Positions 9,062 to 18,228 of a stretch of 64,000 nucleotides of DNA are shown one piece after another (positions within the stretch are counted from its first letter, which is position 1; every line of letters begins with the position of its first letter). The stretch is from Turneriella parva DSM 21527 (GTDB lineage Bacteria; Spirochaetota; Leptospiria; Turneriellales; Turneriellaceae): positions 3,968,001 to 4,032,000 of the forward strand of contig NC_018020.1 of the NCBI RefSeq assembly GCF_000266885.1, in the 5' to 3' direction. Under the pieces are notes generated by a model. It was not told the DNA's origin and searched no databases. It saw only the letters and a program-made list of their open reading frames with translations. A program made the translations under genes and the position numbers.

Positions 9062-9892
9062 ATGAAACCACGTATGCTTTTTGTCCTCGCGCTCGTCGCC
9101 AGTCCATTTGTGGCGGCGAGCGCGCACACCGTGTCGGGCGTAACCGCGCCAGTCACCCAGTTTAAGCCCGGGCGCTACCCGGTAACCGTGAAACTCGACA
9201 ACGCTCTCTTCGCCAAAGCCGGCGTCGAAGGTACGCTTATTGTTCCCCCGGGGGTGAGCGGCGCTGCGCCGGTCGTGGTGTTCTTTCACGGCAACTCGCG
9301 CGACAAGAAGTTGCATAAGAAAGGAGCAGATTTTCTGGTTAAAGGCGCGGCCGCGAACCGTGTTATTCTGCTCAGCATGCAAAACTGGTGGTCACTTTCG
9401 GGCGATCACGTCGAAGGCTTCGACGATTCGCGGCGCGCGACGAACCTCTTGCTGCAACAGCTCGTCTCTTCAGGCGTCGCGCAGGGCGACAAAGTTTTTC
9501 TCAGCGGCTTTTCGGCGGGCGGTTTCACCGCAATCGCGAGTTTCATACAGAGTATTCACTATAACGAGATGATGGGCGACAAAGACGCAAATTATTTTGA
9601 CTATGCGGGCGTCATCAGCATGAAAGGCAATTTTTATCCGCAGTTCTTTATGCCTGACCCCATGCTCGACCCCGACCAGCGCCGGGCGCGGTATGGTGAA
9701 CTGACCCGCAATAAGAAGGTTATACTGACAGTCGGCGGCAAAAAAGACGCACCGCGCGTGCAGAAACAGGCGCCTGAGTGCCGCGATTTTTTACGCGACT
9801 GGGGAGTTCAGCCGGACTACCGTGAGTTTCCGAATGAGGGGCATAACCCCGCACAGACGAATATTGATCTGTTGTGGCAAATGATCAATTGA
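9062..9892 (+). CDS. Secreted alpha/beta-hydrolase
   Basis: 276 aa with an N-terminal signal peptide (MLFVLALVASPFVAASAHT). Alpha/beta-hydrolase features are the oxyanion segment VVVFFHGNS, the nucleophile elbow GFSAGG, and a C-terminal histidine in PNEGHNP. The acid is probably one of the Asp residues near GGKKDAPR. The fold class is confident; the substrate (ester, lipid or peptide) cannot be told. It follows the barrel gene by 43 bp in the same direction and is closed by a strong hairpin shared with the convergent radical SAM gene. Confidence 0.78.
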   Translation: MKPRMLFVLALVASPFVAASAHTVSGVTAPVTQFKPGRYPVTVKLDNALFAKAGVEGTLIVPPGVSGAAPVVVFFHGNSRDKKLHKKGADFLVKGAAANRVILLSMQNWWSLSGDHVEGFDDSRRATNLLLQQLVSSGVAQGDKVFLSGFSAGGFTAIASFIQSIHYNEMMGDKDANYFDYAGVISMKGNFYPQFFMPDPMLDPDQRRARYGELTRNKKVILTVGGKKDAPRVQKQAPECRDFLRDWGVQPDYREFPNEGHNPAQTNIDLLWQMIN

Positions 9893-9927
9893 TCCTGTAA
9901 CAGAACGCTTTGCGTTCTGTTACAGGA
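9893..9927. terminator. Bidirectional hairpin terminator, 15-bp perfect stem
   Basis: Arms 9893-9907 and 9913-9927 are perfect complements with a 5-nt loop. It starts one base after the hydrolase gene and contains the TAA stop (9922-9920) of the convergent radical SAM gene. No T-run follows on either strand, so it is terminator-like by position and stability rather than by the classical U-tract. Confidence 0.7.
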
Positions 9928-11233
9928 CGTCCATAAAGGCACTGACACTAAACACAGCCTTGCCGACACCAGCTTCGCCATAACCAGGCGGTACGGGCAG
10001 CTGGTATTTACGGTGTATCGCGCGGTAGTTGCGCAAGAGTTTTAGATAATAGGTGAGCGGCGGCGGCGCACTTTCACCCAATGGCGTGAAAGGTTCGGGA
10101 CACCATGTGGTGAAGCGCGGCACGATGCCTTTGCTCATAAAAAACTCGAGGCCCTCGCTCGTAGAGGCGACCGCCTGGTCTTCATCGCTGAATCCCACAC
10201 CGTCGGCCATTTCAACACCGCCGACGAAATTGGGTATCACGTTCATCGCCCCAAAAGCCTCAGCAGACGCGACGACGCGACTGATCCAGTTTTCACGGCC
10301 GATGAAGCGTTCTTTGCCTGGGCAGATTTTTTTAAACAGGTCTGCATCCCAAACTTCATAGTTGGGGTGGTAAATTCTCACGCCGGCATCGATCGCCTTC
10401 TTGCAGTCGTCGAGCTCCCACGCCTGAATCACCATCTTTGAAATGAACCGCTCTTTCAGTGCAGCGCTCATCGCCCGGGGATATTGCAGATAAAACTCTA
10501 TCTCATCTTTACCCTGCAGTTTGCCCGTAACCGACCCGCCGGTAATCGTAAAGGCTTTCGCGACACTGTCGCTCGCAGCGATTTTTTCGAGTGCTTCGAC
10601 GATGTGTGCGGGGTCTTTGACGCCGGTGTAAGGCCGGCCTTCGCGCTTTTGCTGCCGCCAGTTGTGGTTGATATCGCAGAACTGGCACTCTTCGTCTTTA
10701 CCGAAATACTGGCAATTGCGAAAGACCGTCAGATAGATGAGATATCCCCATTCGATCGCGGGCGCAACTTCGCCGATCGGTTTATCAAACGAAAATTGCT
10801 GCCGGTAATATTCGGGTACCGGAGGAAAAAGCACCTGCGCGAGCGCCTCGCCAGAGAGTAACAGAACGATGTTGCCGTCTGCACCGCGGTCGACGACGTA
10901 CGGTGAATCAGGGTTAAGGCGCACCGAAATTACCGTCGGCTGCAATGCTGCAGCAAAGCCCTGCGCAGCGCCAGATTCGGCCGGGGTGAAAATGCGGATT
11001 TCTTCGGGAACGCGTTTGTGGTCGGGCAATGAAGACAGCGGCGCGCGATCAAACGTGAAGATAAAATAGTCTTTCTTTTTGAAATCGGCATCGGCGAGCG
11101 CCGCCGGAGTGAAAGAAAGGCCTTGGCGCAAGACATCCTGTTTAACGACCGCTTCAAACGGCAGGTCGGCAAACTCATGGCGCCAGAGTTTAACGAGGCT
11201 CTGTGCGTTGTGCATATCTCGAACTGGAGTCAT
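9920..11233 (-). CDS. Radical SAM protein with CX8CX2C cluster motif
   Basis: 437 aa. C174, C183 and C186 (CQYFGKDEECQFC) form a CX8CX2C motif in place of the common CX3CX2C. It is followed by TITGGSVTG near residue 238, which fits the glycine-rich SAM-binding strand. About 165 residues precede the cluster and form an extra N-terminal domain of unknown fold. The likely chemistry is reductive SAM cleavage to a 5'-deoxyadenosyl radical; substrate unknown. No recognisable partner gene is adjacent. The chosen ATG at 11233 lies four bases from a 34-bp palindrome and shows no ribosome-binding site; ATG 11215 is an alternative. Confidence 0.75.
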   Translation of the reverse strand: MTPVRDMHNAQSLVKLWRHEFADLPFEAVVKQDVLRQGLSFTPAALADADFKKKDYFIFTFDRAPLSSLPDHKRVPEEIRIFTPAESGAAQGFAAALQPTVISVRLNPDSPYVVDRGADGNIVLLLSGEALAQVLFPPVPEYYRQQFSFDKPIGEVAPAIEWGYLIYLTVFRNCQYFGKDEECQFCDINHNWRQQKREGRPYTGVKDPAHIVEALEKIAASDSVAKAFTITGGSVTGKLQGKDEIEFYLQYPRAMSAALKERFISKMVIQAWELDDCKKAIDAGVRIYHPNYEVWDADLFKKICPGKERFIGRENWISRVVASAEAFGAMNVIPNFVGGVEMADGVGFSDEDQAVASTSEGLEFFMSKGIVPRFTTWCPEPFTPLGESAPPPLTYYLKLLRNYRAIHRKYQLPVPPGYGEAGVGKAVFSVSAFMDVL

Positions 11234-11237
11234 ATAA

Positions 11238-11271
11238 CCGCTTGCCCATGAATTAATTCATGGGCAAGCGG
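11238..11271. promoter_or_regulatory. 34-bp perfect palindrome between divergent genes
   Basis: Every base of 11238-11254 pairs with 11255-11271 (centre AATTAATT). It lies between the divergent radical SAM and heme A synthase genes, so an ordinary terminator role is not expected. It could be an operator for a dimeric regulator, or a hairpin in one of the leaders. No T-run is present on either side. Confidence 0.5.
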
Positions 11272-11316
11272 CAAAGTAAGTCTTGCCCCTTTGTCGCCAA
11301 AGCCAATTCTATCTTG

Positions 11317-12204
11317 ATGCGCAAGTATGCTGTATTTGTACTGATCTATACCCTGGTCGTGATTCTGTTCGGCGCCTATGTACGCATTTCAGGTTCTGGC
11401 GCCGGCTGCGGTGAACACTGGCCGACCTGCGATGGCGAAGTCGTACCCGGCGATCTCATCAAGAACCATGCAAAGACCATTGAATACACGCACCGGCTGA
11501 CGAGCGGCCTTTCGGGACTCTTCGTGCTGGCGCTGGTTTTGGGTGTCATGCGCGGCAGGCCACAAAACCAACCTGCCCGGCGCTGGGCACTCTTCTCGCT
11601 GCTTTTCATTATCAGCGAAGGTCTGCTCGGCGCGTCGCTCGTGCTGTTTCGCTGGGTAGGTATGGATGCCTCTATCGGTCGCGGCCTGATGATGCCGCTA
11701 CACCTCGGTAACACCTACCTGCTGCTGACGGCGCTCGCATTGACGGTGAAAGCGCTCGCTACCGAAGCCGCACCCCGTCTGACGCGCAACCGCGCTATAC
11801 TAATCGGTGCCGCGCTTTTGCTCATTACCGGCATGTTCGGCGCGATCGCAGCGCTCGGCGACACGCTTTTTCCCGGCACCAAAGGCATCGTGACCGAAGG
11901 GCACACTTATCTGAAACTCAGAAACATTCACCCGTTTATCGCGGTACTCACGATCGGTCATATTCTTGCAGTCGCGGTCAGGCGCCGCGACGAATATAAT
12001 GCAGAGACGATCGGCAGGTGGCACCTCTGCGATGCCGTGGCCTTTCTTGCCGCGCTTCAGGGTATCATCGGTATCGCGAACATCGTGCTGAGCGCCCCCG
12101 CCTATATGCAGATCGTACATCTGCTCGGCTCAGATATTCTCTGGATCACGTACAGTATCTGGCTATTTTCAGCGGCGCGGCCCCCTGAACCCGCCGCAGT
12201 CTGA
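11317..12204 (+). CDS. ctaA: Heme A synthase (COX15/CtaA family)
   Basis: 295 aa from ATG 11317; the earlier in-frame ATG (11260) lies inside the palindrome and would add a non-membrane extension. It hydroxylates heme O to heme A for aa3-type oxidases in the inner membrane. About eight membrane helices are visible, with the extracytoplasmic cysteine pair C31 and C38 (CGEHWPTC) and heme-ligand-type histidines in EYTHR (H59), HLGNT, RNIHP and VHLL. This indicates aerobic respiration with a heme A oxidase. Neighbouring genes show no other cytochrome oxidase components. Confidence 0.88.
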   Translation: MRKYAVFVLIYTLVVILFGAYVRISGSGAGCGEHWPTCDGEVVPGDLIKNHAKTIEYTHRLTSGLSGLFVLALVLGVMRGRPQNQPARRWALFSLLFIISEGLLGASLVLFRWVGMDASIGRGLMMPLHLGNTYLLLTALALTVKALATEAAPRLTRNRAILIGAALLLITGMFGAIAALGDTLFPGTKGIVTEGHTYLKLRNIHPFIAVLTIGHILAVAVRRRDEYNAETIGRWHLCDAVAFLAALQGIIGIANIVLSAPAYMQIVHLLGSDILWITYSIWLFSAARPPEPAAV

Positions 12205-12223
12205 GGAGTTCGAAGTTACCATT

Positions 12224-12994
12224 ATGCTGATACCCTACGAAAAACCCTTCGCCGAATTTCTGCGGTTTATTTCAGACACCTACGCCAAAGCCGAATATCC
12301 AGAAGCATACATACCCTATATCGCGCACAAAGCCACAGCCGGCTATGTACTCGAAAAATACTTTCCCGAATTGTTGTCAGAATTCAGCAGACGCAACGGT
12401 GAATTTGTTTACGCAATTTCAGAGCCCGGCTGGAAAAACTCTCCGCTGAATATGAAGAGCGAACTGCGAAAGAAAAATGATGGCACGTTCGAGCTTTACG
12501 CCAATAAAGGTTTCGTTCTCGACGCAGATTTGGGCGTTTTCGCAGTCAAACACGAATCGGAGTTTGCGCTCGTGATCGTCGATACGGATTATTACCGCAA
12601 TTCGCGAGTCGCGCTCGAAATGCCAGAAGCGACCTACAAAGTCGGGCCCGACAAGAGCATTACCCATTACCGCTGCGAATTCACGGCAACGCTCGACATC
12701 GTCCCCTTTCGCAAAATCAGCAAGCGCGATATTCTGCTCATTTCACGGACGGTCGTCTTCAGGGAGCAGGTAGCCTACGCAGTTCTGGCCGCTGCCGAGG
12801 CCGCGAAGCACCACGATATGGCAGGGCTGAAATCGCGTGTCGACCTGCTATGCCAGAGGGCCAAAGAAGAACCGGGTCATGACGACATCGCGGTGGCGCG
12901 CGAGATTCTCTCTGCGGCGATTGTACGCATTCTGGCACAGCCAAACGCGCATGGCTTCTGGAAATGGCTCGGGCGTTTTGTAAAACCCGATTAA
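12224..12994 (+). CDS. Hypothetical protein, possible shortened acyl-CoA dehydrogenase-like
   Basis: 256 aa, not confidently recognised. The middle segment (AISEPGWKNSP, then SELRKKNDGTFELYANKGFV at about 65-100) resembles the flavin-loop region of acyl-CoA dehydrogenases (LTEPxxGSD, DGxxYxLNGxKxFI). The C-terminal third is helical. The protein is about 120 residues shorter than that family and lacks a recognisable N-terminal helical domain and catalytic base. A GAGGAG lies about 15 bases before the ATG, rather far for a normal spacing. It follows ctaA by 19 bp. Treat the family link as a weak hypothesis. Confidence 0.6.
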   Translation: MLIPYEKPFAEFLRFISDTYAKAEYPEAYIPYIAHKATAGYVLEKYFPELLSEFSRRNGEFVYAISEPGWKNSPLNMKSELRKKNDGTFELYANKGFVLDADLGVFAVKHESEFALVIVDTDYYRNSRVALEMPEATYKVGPDKSITHYRCEFTATLDIVPFRKISKRDILLISRTVVFREQVAYAVLAAAEAAKHHDMAGLKSRVDLLCQRAKEEPGHDDIAVAREILSAAIVRILAQPNAHGFWKWLGRFVKPD

Positions 12995-12995
12995 G

Positions 12996-13508
12996 TCACG
13001 CAGTTCGCGTTCTGACGCTGAACGAATCGAAGAATTCAGTATCGGCCGCTGACAAATTCTCTTGTTTCAGGCCCATCTGTTCGAAATAACCCGCCAGAAT
13101 ACCGAGATGAATTTTCTCCTGGTCGTCGGCGCCGCGATCGGCTGCCGACTTCGCGAGGCTCTGGTGGTATTCATGCATGACGCTCTCTAAGAAAGCCGCC
13201 GGTCTGCCGGGAAAAACCATACAAGCGGCGATAAAGTCGAAAATTACGGTTTCGCAGATTTTTTCAAATTCTGCATCCCCCTTTTCCCAGTGGTCAGTCG
13301 CGATTTCTGAAGCAAAGAAATCACCCCAGGTCGTGACATCAGGGCCGACGCCGAACCGGTCGACGATCAGATCGAGCTCACGCTTTTCGATATAGGGCCT
13401 GGTGGCGAGGCGCTCGGCCGTCGTAGCAACTGTGACCAGGTTTCTGAGCTTGCGGGGTGTCAGCTTCTTTTGTAAGACAAATGATTCAAGCGCGCGACGG
13501 ATTTCCAT
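12996..13508 (-). CDS. Hypothetical protein (170 aa)
   Basis: I do not recognise this protein. It is largely helical, with a basic N-terminus (LQKKLTPRKLRNLVTVA) and an acidic middle (DHWEKGDAEFEKICETVIFDF). There is no signal peptide or membrane segment. It lies 51 bp downstream of thiC on the same strand and may share its transcript, which alone says little about function. It converges on the preceding gene with one base between the stops. Confidence 0.6.
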   Translation of the reverse strand: MEIRRALESFVLQKKLTPRKLRNLVTVATTAERLATRPYIEKRELDLIVDRFGVGPDVTTWGDFFASEIATDHWEKGDAEFEKICETVIFDFIAACMVFPGRPAAFLESVMHEYHQSLAKSAADRGADDQEKIHLGILAGYFEQMGLKQENLSAADTEFFDSFSVRTRTA

Positions 13509-13559
13509 GCTTAATTGTCGGCGATTTTCGCAATCGGCAAAGCGATTTCTGCCTGCCGC

Positions 13560-15095
<1,536 letters not shown>

Positions 15096-15539
15096 CTAAG
15101 GCGTCGATAAATAAACGGGTTGTGTGTGTGCGTCCGGGGCAGCGATTTTGGGGTAGAATAGCAGAGATTCAGTCAGAATGGCTGCATTGGGACTCCAAAT
15201 ACATAAGTGCAGCTCATAGTTAGTCACGTGCGCATTCGGCCGATTTCTGCGTGCTGGTTTCTTCCATAATAATATCAGCTGATATACAAGCCAGGAGACA
15301 CTCACACGCATCGACGCCGCGGCCATGTGCAACGTATCATACTCCGCCTCAGTAAACCGCGTCGTGACCACCAAAAACTCACCGGGCACACGGTTATAAC
15401 TCCGCTTTACACCCCGGCGCACCGCCTTCCCGCGCAGCTGCACCCTGAGCGACCGCACCGCGAGCCTCAAAATACTTCTTTGTCGTTTCCTCCACAAAAC
15501 CGCCTCATTTTCGGGCAATGACACACTCGTCGTCAGCAT
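15096..15539 (-). CDS. DUF1564-like small protein
   Basis: 147 aa. A good ribosome-binding site (GAGGGG) lies just before ATG 15539, supporting a real gene. The N-terminal half is strongly basic. Residues about 50-95 (VTTRFTEAEYDTLHMAAAS, then VSWLVYQLILLW) follow the pattern of the Leptospira DUF1564 family: a strand, a two-helix segment and a hydrophobic helix that may be a ribbon-helix-helix-like DNA-binding unit. The last third looks poorly structured. No partner gene is evident. It is divergent from the OmpA-type gene and precedes thiC by 21 bp. Family assignment is from pattern memory and is tentative. Confidence 0.55.
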   Translation of the reverse strand: MLTTSVSLPENEAVLWRKRQRSILRLAVRSLRVQLRGKAVRRGVKRSYNRVPGEFLVVTTRFTEAEYDTLHMAAASMRVSVSWLVYQLILLWKKPARRNRPNAHVTNYELHLCIWSPNAAILTESLLFYPKIAAPDAHTQPVYLSTP

Positions 15540-15640
15540 AGATACCCCTCTATCTATTAAATACCAAAAAATGCCTCTTTTTTCTCATGCCTGGCCGAAA
15601 AAAACACTTCAGCCCTACGGCAAACGTCCGAACAACAACT

Positions 15641-17191
15641 ATGAGGCTAATTCTGTCTGCGCGGCTACTCATTGCCGCCAACGCGCTTTTCGATGTGCTC
15701 GCCGCCGCCGAAATTCGGCAGCAGCCGGCGCTCGAGGCGATCAACACGGCTGCGCAAGAATTCGCCCCGACGTTCAGCGCCGATGGCAAGACGATGATCT
15801 TCTCATCGACGCGCGCCTCTGGCAAGGGGGGCTTCTCGCATCTCTACATGTCAAAACTGGTCGACGGCAAATGGTCGTCGCCGACGCCGCTGCACTCGGT
15901 CAACTCGCAGTTTAATGACGAGACGCCCTACCTCAGCGCCGACAGCAAGATTCTGCTGTTCGCCTCTGACCGTGACGGCAGCATCGAACTGCCCAAAGAT
16001 GCGCAGGGCCGGGTGCGCGTGAGCTTCGATATTTATCTGGCGCAGTGGGATGGCAAAACCTGGTCAAACCCGCGCCCTGTGCAAGAGATCAACACTCCCT
16101 GGAATGAGAAATCACCTTCGCTCAGCCGTGACGGCAGGTATCTTTTTTTCAGCAGCTGGCCTTTTGGCGACATGCAGCGCTCGCGTATTCGCGTGCTCGA
16201 TCTCAAGTCGAGCGGCAACACCATTGAAGACCTGCCTCCTCATATAAATTCTGGCAACCAGGAAACTGCGCTCGTGCCGGGCGAAGACAACACACGGTAT
16301 TATTTTTCTTCGCGCCGACCGGGCGGCAAAGGCGGGTGGGATATATGGCAGACACGATTCGACAAGGGTGTTTGGGCAGAACCCGAACTTCTAGGGGGCA
16401 ATGTCAACACCGAAGGGCATGAGGCTTTTCTCGCCGTCTCGAACGGAAATTATTTCATCTCGAGCACGTTCAACCGCGAGAAGAACGATTATGATCTGAA
16501 CATCGAACCGATTCAAGAGCCGAAGCCAGCCGTCGTGAAGAAAGAAGAACCCAAACCGCCGCAAAAGCACTGGCAGGTTCAGCTGATCGACGCCGATACG
16601 AAAGAAAAAATTGGCGGCTATGTGAGGCTAGAGGTTCTCGAAGCCGATTCTGAGAAAGACGCTGCCTACACCGCTGAACAGAACGGCGGCGCGAACCATG
16701 CAATCGAACTCGATGCACCGAAAAAAGTGACGAGCGAAGAAATTGTGCGCCTGACCGGCAAATCGGCGGGTTACCTGCCTTCGACCGAAGACACCGACGT
16801 GCCCACGATCGAAGCGGGCACGTATCTCTTGCCCCTCAAGAAAATGCAAAAGAATGCGAGCCTCGATATCCGTTCCATTTATTTTGATTTCGACTCGGCG
16901 CGACTGAAGAATTCGTCGGTGCCAACCCTAAAGCTGATTCTGGATTTTTTGAAACAGAACCCCAAAGCCGAGTTTGAAATCATTGGCCACACAGACCTTA
17001 AGGGCACAGCCGAATACAACCAGGCGCTTTCAGAGAAGCGCGCAGAGAGCGTGCGCAACTGGCTGGTGAAGAACGGCGTCGCCGAAAACCGCCTGTCGGT
17101 CTCGGGTGCGGGCGAATCGCGGCCGGTGGTCGCCCGCAAGGGCAAGCCTTACGACGAACAGAACCGGCGCACTGAGTTCAGAATGAAATAG
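15641..17191 (+). CDS. OmpA-family protein with PD40 (WD40-like) repeats
   Basis: 516 aa from ATG 15641, where a signal peptide begins (MRLILSARLLIAANALFDVL). Residues about 35-290 hold several PD40 strands of the FSADGKTMIFSSTR type (SADSKILLFASDR, SRDGRYLFFSSW, DNTRYYFSSRR). The C-terminal 120 residues are an OmpA/Pal peptidoglycan-binding domain (IYFDFDSARLK, EIIGHTDLKGTAEYN, LSEKRAESVRNWL, NRRTEFRM). It probably sits in the periplasm or outer membrane, anchored to the cell wall. The PD40 plus OmpA layout also occurs in gliding and envelope proteins of other phyla. It converges on the catalase-like gene with nine bases between. Confidence 0.85.
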   Translation: MRLILSARLLIAANALFDVLAAAEIRQQPALEAINTAAQEFAPTFSADGKTMIFSSTRASGKGGFSHLYMSKLVDGKWSSPTPLHSVNSQFNDETPYLSADSKILLFASDRDGSIELPKDAQGRVRVSFDIYLAQWDGKTWSNPRPVQEINTPWNEKSPSLSRDGRYLFFSSWPFGDMQRSRIRVLDLKSSGNTIEDLPPHINSGNQETALVPGEDNTRYYFSSRRPGGKGGWDIWQTRFDKGVWAEPELLGGNVNTEGHEAFLAVSNGNYFISSTFNREKNDYDLNIEPIQEPKPAVVKKEEPKPPQKHWQVQLIDADTKEKIGGYVRLEVLEADSEKDAAYTAEQNGGANHAIELDAPKKVTSEEIVRLTGKSAGYLPSTEDTDVPTIEAGTYLLPLKKMQKNASLDIRSIYFDFDSARLKNSSVPTLKLILDFLKQNPKAEFEIIGHTDLKGTAEYNQALSEKRAESVRNWLVKNGVAENRLSVSGAGESRPVVARKGKPYDEQNRRTEFRMK

Positions 17192-17200
17192 CGGTGGGGA

Positions 17201-18187
17201 CTACACTCCTCGTTCTTGCTGTGACGCGTAGTACGCGTGCTTACGGGCGCGCATGATATTGCCGAGCGGCTTGTGTGCTTCAATCGCATTCCACGGGTCA
17301 AATTTCATCTGTTCGACGCTCGCGGCAAATGCATCGTACGGGGCGCCTTCAAGATCTTGCGCCTTGATTTCGAGCTTGCCGACCGTGACGAACGGTGTTG
17401 CACTTTCTGGCCACTCGGCCGACGCATCTTCGATCGGCGTCGTTTCTGCATCGGTATAGAACTGCAGCTCGACTGCATATTCCAGCGGTGCGGATTTTAA
17501 GTGTGCTTTGAGATCGGTCGTGAGGTCAGCCTTTGAGGCCTTCACCGCAGGCTCTGAAACCGGACGAATACGCAGTTTCACCGCATAATCCCCGTTTCTG
17601 ATCGGCAGCACGGTGCTGAAAGTCTCGGTCGCAAAGCTGGTGAATTTCTTGCCAATGACTTTGGCAAAACGCGCCATCGCTTTGAACATGCCCAGAAAAC
17701 CGTAGGTTTTGTAGAGGTGCTTCAAAAGCGCCCCGCCGCCAGACGAGAGAGCCAGCAATAGATCAAGAAACTCTTCGGCACGCGCCGAAGAAAATGTCGT
17801 GTGGTTAATCATAACAAAATCCTGCTCGGTCGTGGGTTTACCGGTCATAACTGAATTGCCCTTGATGCCCTTGACCTTCAGTGCAAACCCGCGAATATCG
17901 GGAGTCTTATCGCTCTGAATTTCAAGGCTGCCATTCGAAAGGCGAATAACTGCATCGTACTTACCGGGAGTCGCGAAAATACCCTGTGCGGCATGGTCGG
18001 GCAAGTTCGCGTTGACAGTGAACTCGGCCTTCAACGCCAACAGGCCCTTACGGTGCAATAGGCGCCCTTTGCCGTATTTCTTCGATTTGGCTTTTTGAAT
18101 AGCCCTGAGTTTGGTGGTATAGGCGGCAAACTTTTCGTCTTCGCCCTGCGAGATAATTTCGCTGAAATTCTTCGATGGAGTTTTCAT
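17201..18187 (-). CDS. Catalase-family heme protein (short, non-classical)
   Basis: 328 aa, shorter than typical catalases (about 480). The distal histidine region is LLHRKGLLALKAEF; other family traits are QDFVMINHTTF and the C-terminal RARKHAYYAS, whose tyrosine would be the heme ligand. Such short catalase-like proteins may act as peroxidases or in fatty-acid hydroperoxide chemistry. No signal peptide is visible. The gene starts four bases after an intercistronic hairpin, without a visible ribosome-binding site, and lies 41 bp downstream of a diiron ferritin-like gene on the same strand. The pairing suggests linked oxidative chemistry. Confidence 0.75.
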   Translation of the reverse strand: MKTPSKNFSEIISQGEDEKFAAYTTKLRAIQKAKSKKYGKGRLLHRKGLLALKAEFTVNANLPDHAAQGIFATPGKYDAVIRLSNGSLEIQSDKTPDIRGFALKVKGIKGNSVMTGKPTTEQDFVMINHTTFSSARAEEFLDLLLALSSGGGALLKHLYKTYGFLGMFKAMARFAKVIGKKFTSFATETFSTVLPIRNGDYAVKLRIRPVSEPAVKASKADLTTDLKAHLKSAPLEYAVELQFYTDAETTPIEDASAEWPESATPFVTVGKLEIKAQDLEGAPYDAFAASVEQMKFDPWNAIEAHKPLGNIMRARKHAYYASQQERGV

Positions 18188-18190
18188 GAT

Positions 18191-18224
18191 TTACCACGGG
18201 GCTGCGATGCAGCCCCGCCGGTAA
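18191..18224 (-). promoter_or_regulatory. Intercistronic hairpin before the catalase-like gene
   Basis: A 9-bp GC stem (18197-18205 with 18209-18217, loop GAT) is extended by a second 5-bp stem (18191-18195 with 18220-18224). In the minus-strand mRNA it lies just after the diiron gene stop and ends four bases before the catalase-like ATG. No T-run follows. It could partly terminate, stabilise the upstream message or restrain translation of the downstream gene. Confidence 0.5.
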
Positions 18225-18228
18225 ACTC

